A stretch of 64,000 bases of DNA from Glossina fuscipes. Taxonomy: Eukaryota > Arthropoda > Insecta > Diptera > Glossinidae. Location: positions 24,131,735 through 24,195,734 of the forward strand of contig NW_023998414.1 in NCBI RefSeq assembly GCF_014805625.2. Reading direction: 5' to 3'. The notes under the pieces were generated by a model that saw nothing but the letters and a program-made list of their open reading frames with translations, did no database searches and was not told the DNA's origin. The position numbers and the translations under genes are program-made. Below are positions 63,385-64,000 of the stretch, one piece after another. The stretch's first letter is position 1, and every line of letters starts with the position of its first letter.

Positions 63385-63567
63385 TTATTATTATTATTAT
63401 TATTATCATAAATTTTTAGGCAGAGAATAAATTCTAAGACTAGAGTCTTAAAGCACTAGCATCTAAGGCTTTCGGCTTTATTAAAAACTCTACCGCACTT
63501 GAGATTTGAACCCACGACCATTGAGTTGCTGGTCAAGACTCTTGCCTACTCGGTCACTCAGGCGGAT
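63385..63567 (-). mobile_element. tRNA-derived SINE
   Basis: On the minus strand a 73-base tRNA-like head (63565 down to 63493) carries an A-box-like TGACCGAGTAGGC and a B-box-like GGTTCAAATCT at normal spacing. The ends CCGC and GCGG can pair as an acceptor stem, and TTGA/TCAA can form an anticodon-type stem. Pairing is imperfect (8-base anticodon loop, short D stem, one T-stem mismatch), so this is not a working tRNA. It is followed by about 80 bases of unrelated body with a hairpin (TAAGACT/AGTCTTA around 63436-63452). A trinucleotide (AAT)n tail at about 63386-63407 closes it. Head, body and simple-repeat tail are the hallmark of a Pol III SINE. Target-site duplications are not obvious. 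Confidence 0.78.
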
Positions 63568-64000
63568 CAGCGCAAATTTCGTTAACAGTATCTTTGTGAA
63601 TAACATTCCGCAGGGAAGTTTGTTTTCAATACGCCCGGGCTGCAAAGTCACTTAATTAGTGCCTTGTGAGATTACCTTCAATGCCTCAACTACTTAACAT
63701 ATTTTCAAAATAAGTTTTTTTTTTCTTTCTAGTACTTAGACGTACGCGTAATAGCCTCCCCAGATATTGTTATTCTAGTATCAGACAAAAAAAAAAAAAG
63801 AATGTTACAACGGTCTAGCCCCTGCTGCTTAAGCTGTATTTATGTTTTCTACTTCGTTTCCAGGGAAGCTAACTTGTACCTTGTTATCTACATGAGATTT
63901 TCTCAGCCATCTTCGGTATATGTTTACGTTGTTCGATGCTTACCTTTGTTCCTTTTTACTAGTTTTCTTATATATTACATTTTATATTTGGCGGCGCATT

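Noticed and set aside
63493..63565. Functional tRNA gene
   Set aside because: The anticodon arm has an 8-base loop, the D stem is short, the T stem has a mismatch, and a SINE-like body and tail follow.

Overview
The window looks like AT-rich nuclear DNA of a higher fly. A tephritid-type fruit fly is my best guess, but this is inference from style and not a database match. The support is low gene density, frequent poly-A/poly-T and dinucleotide or trinucleotide microsatellites, degraded mariner and non-LTR elements, a dispersed repeat carrying GTCCGTC/GACGGAC boxes that I recognise from dipteran genomes, and one coding exon rich in His/Gln and Ser/Thr runs. Nothing resembles bacterial, organellar or viral gene organisation.

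Only one segment reads as a functional protein-coding gene. It is a plus-strand exon with a 5' UTR from about 50725 (after a strong splice acceptor), ATG at 50851, 277 complete codons, and a consensus splice donor at 51682/51683. It encodes a Ser/Thr/Asn/Gln-rich segment with eight N-glycosylation sequons, most likely the extracellular N-terminus of a membrane protein such as a neuropeptide-type GPCR. I see no later exon to the right, so the following intron probably exceeds 12 kb. The left 50 kb may be intergenic or 5'-UTR intron. A 16-codon uORF ends in an ATGA overlap with the main start codon.

The remainder is non-coding with decayed mobile elements. A minus-strand LINE reverse transcriptase fragment lies at about 36950-37990. 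There are two mariner transposase relics, a C-terminal piece at 18876-19115 and an N-terminal HTH piece at 56391-56504. A tRNA-derived SINE lies on the minus strand at 63385-63567. At least seven copies of the GTCCGTC-box dispersed repeat occur. There are diverged tandem arrays at 23.1-23.6, 27.5-28.0 and 62.5-63.0 kb, plus a related block at 6.2-6.5 kb.

Several segments look like decayed or unassigned coding sequence: 35882-36420 (-), 46170-46890 (-), 7552-7812 (+), 42751-43122 (+) and a duplicated motif at 58680-58945 (+). No rRNA, functional tRNA, CRISPR array or complete transposon was found. Most other short open frames are low-complexity or chance ORFs. All gene and element names rest on motif reading by eye.
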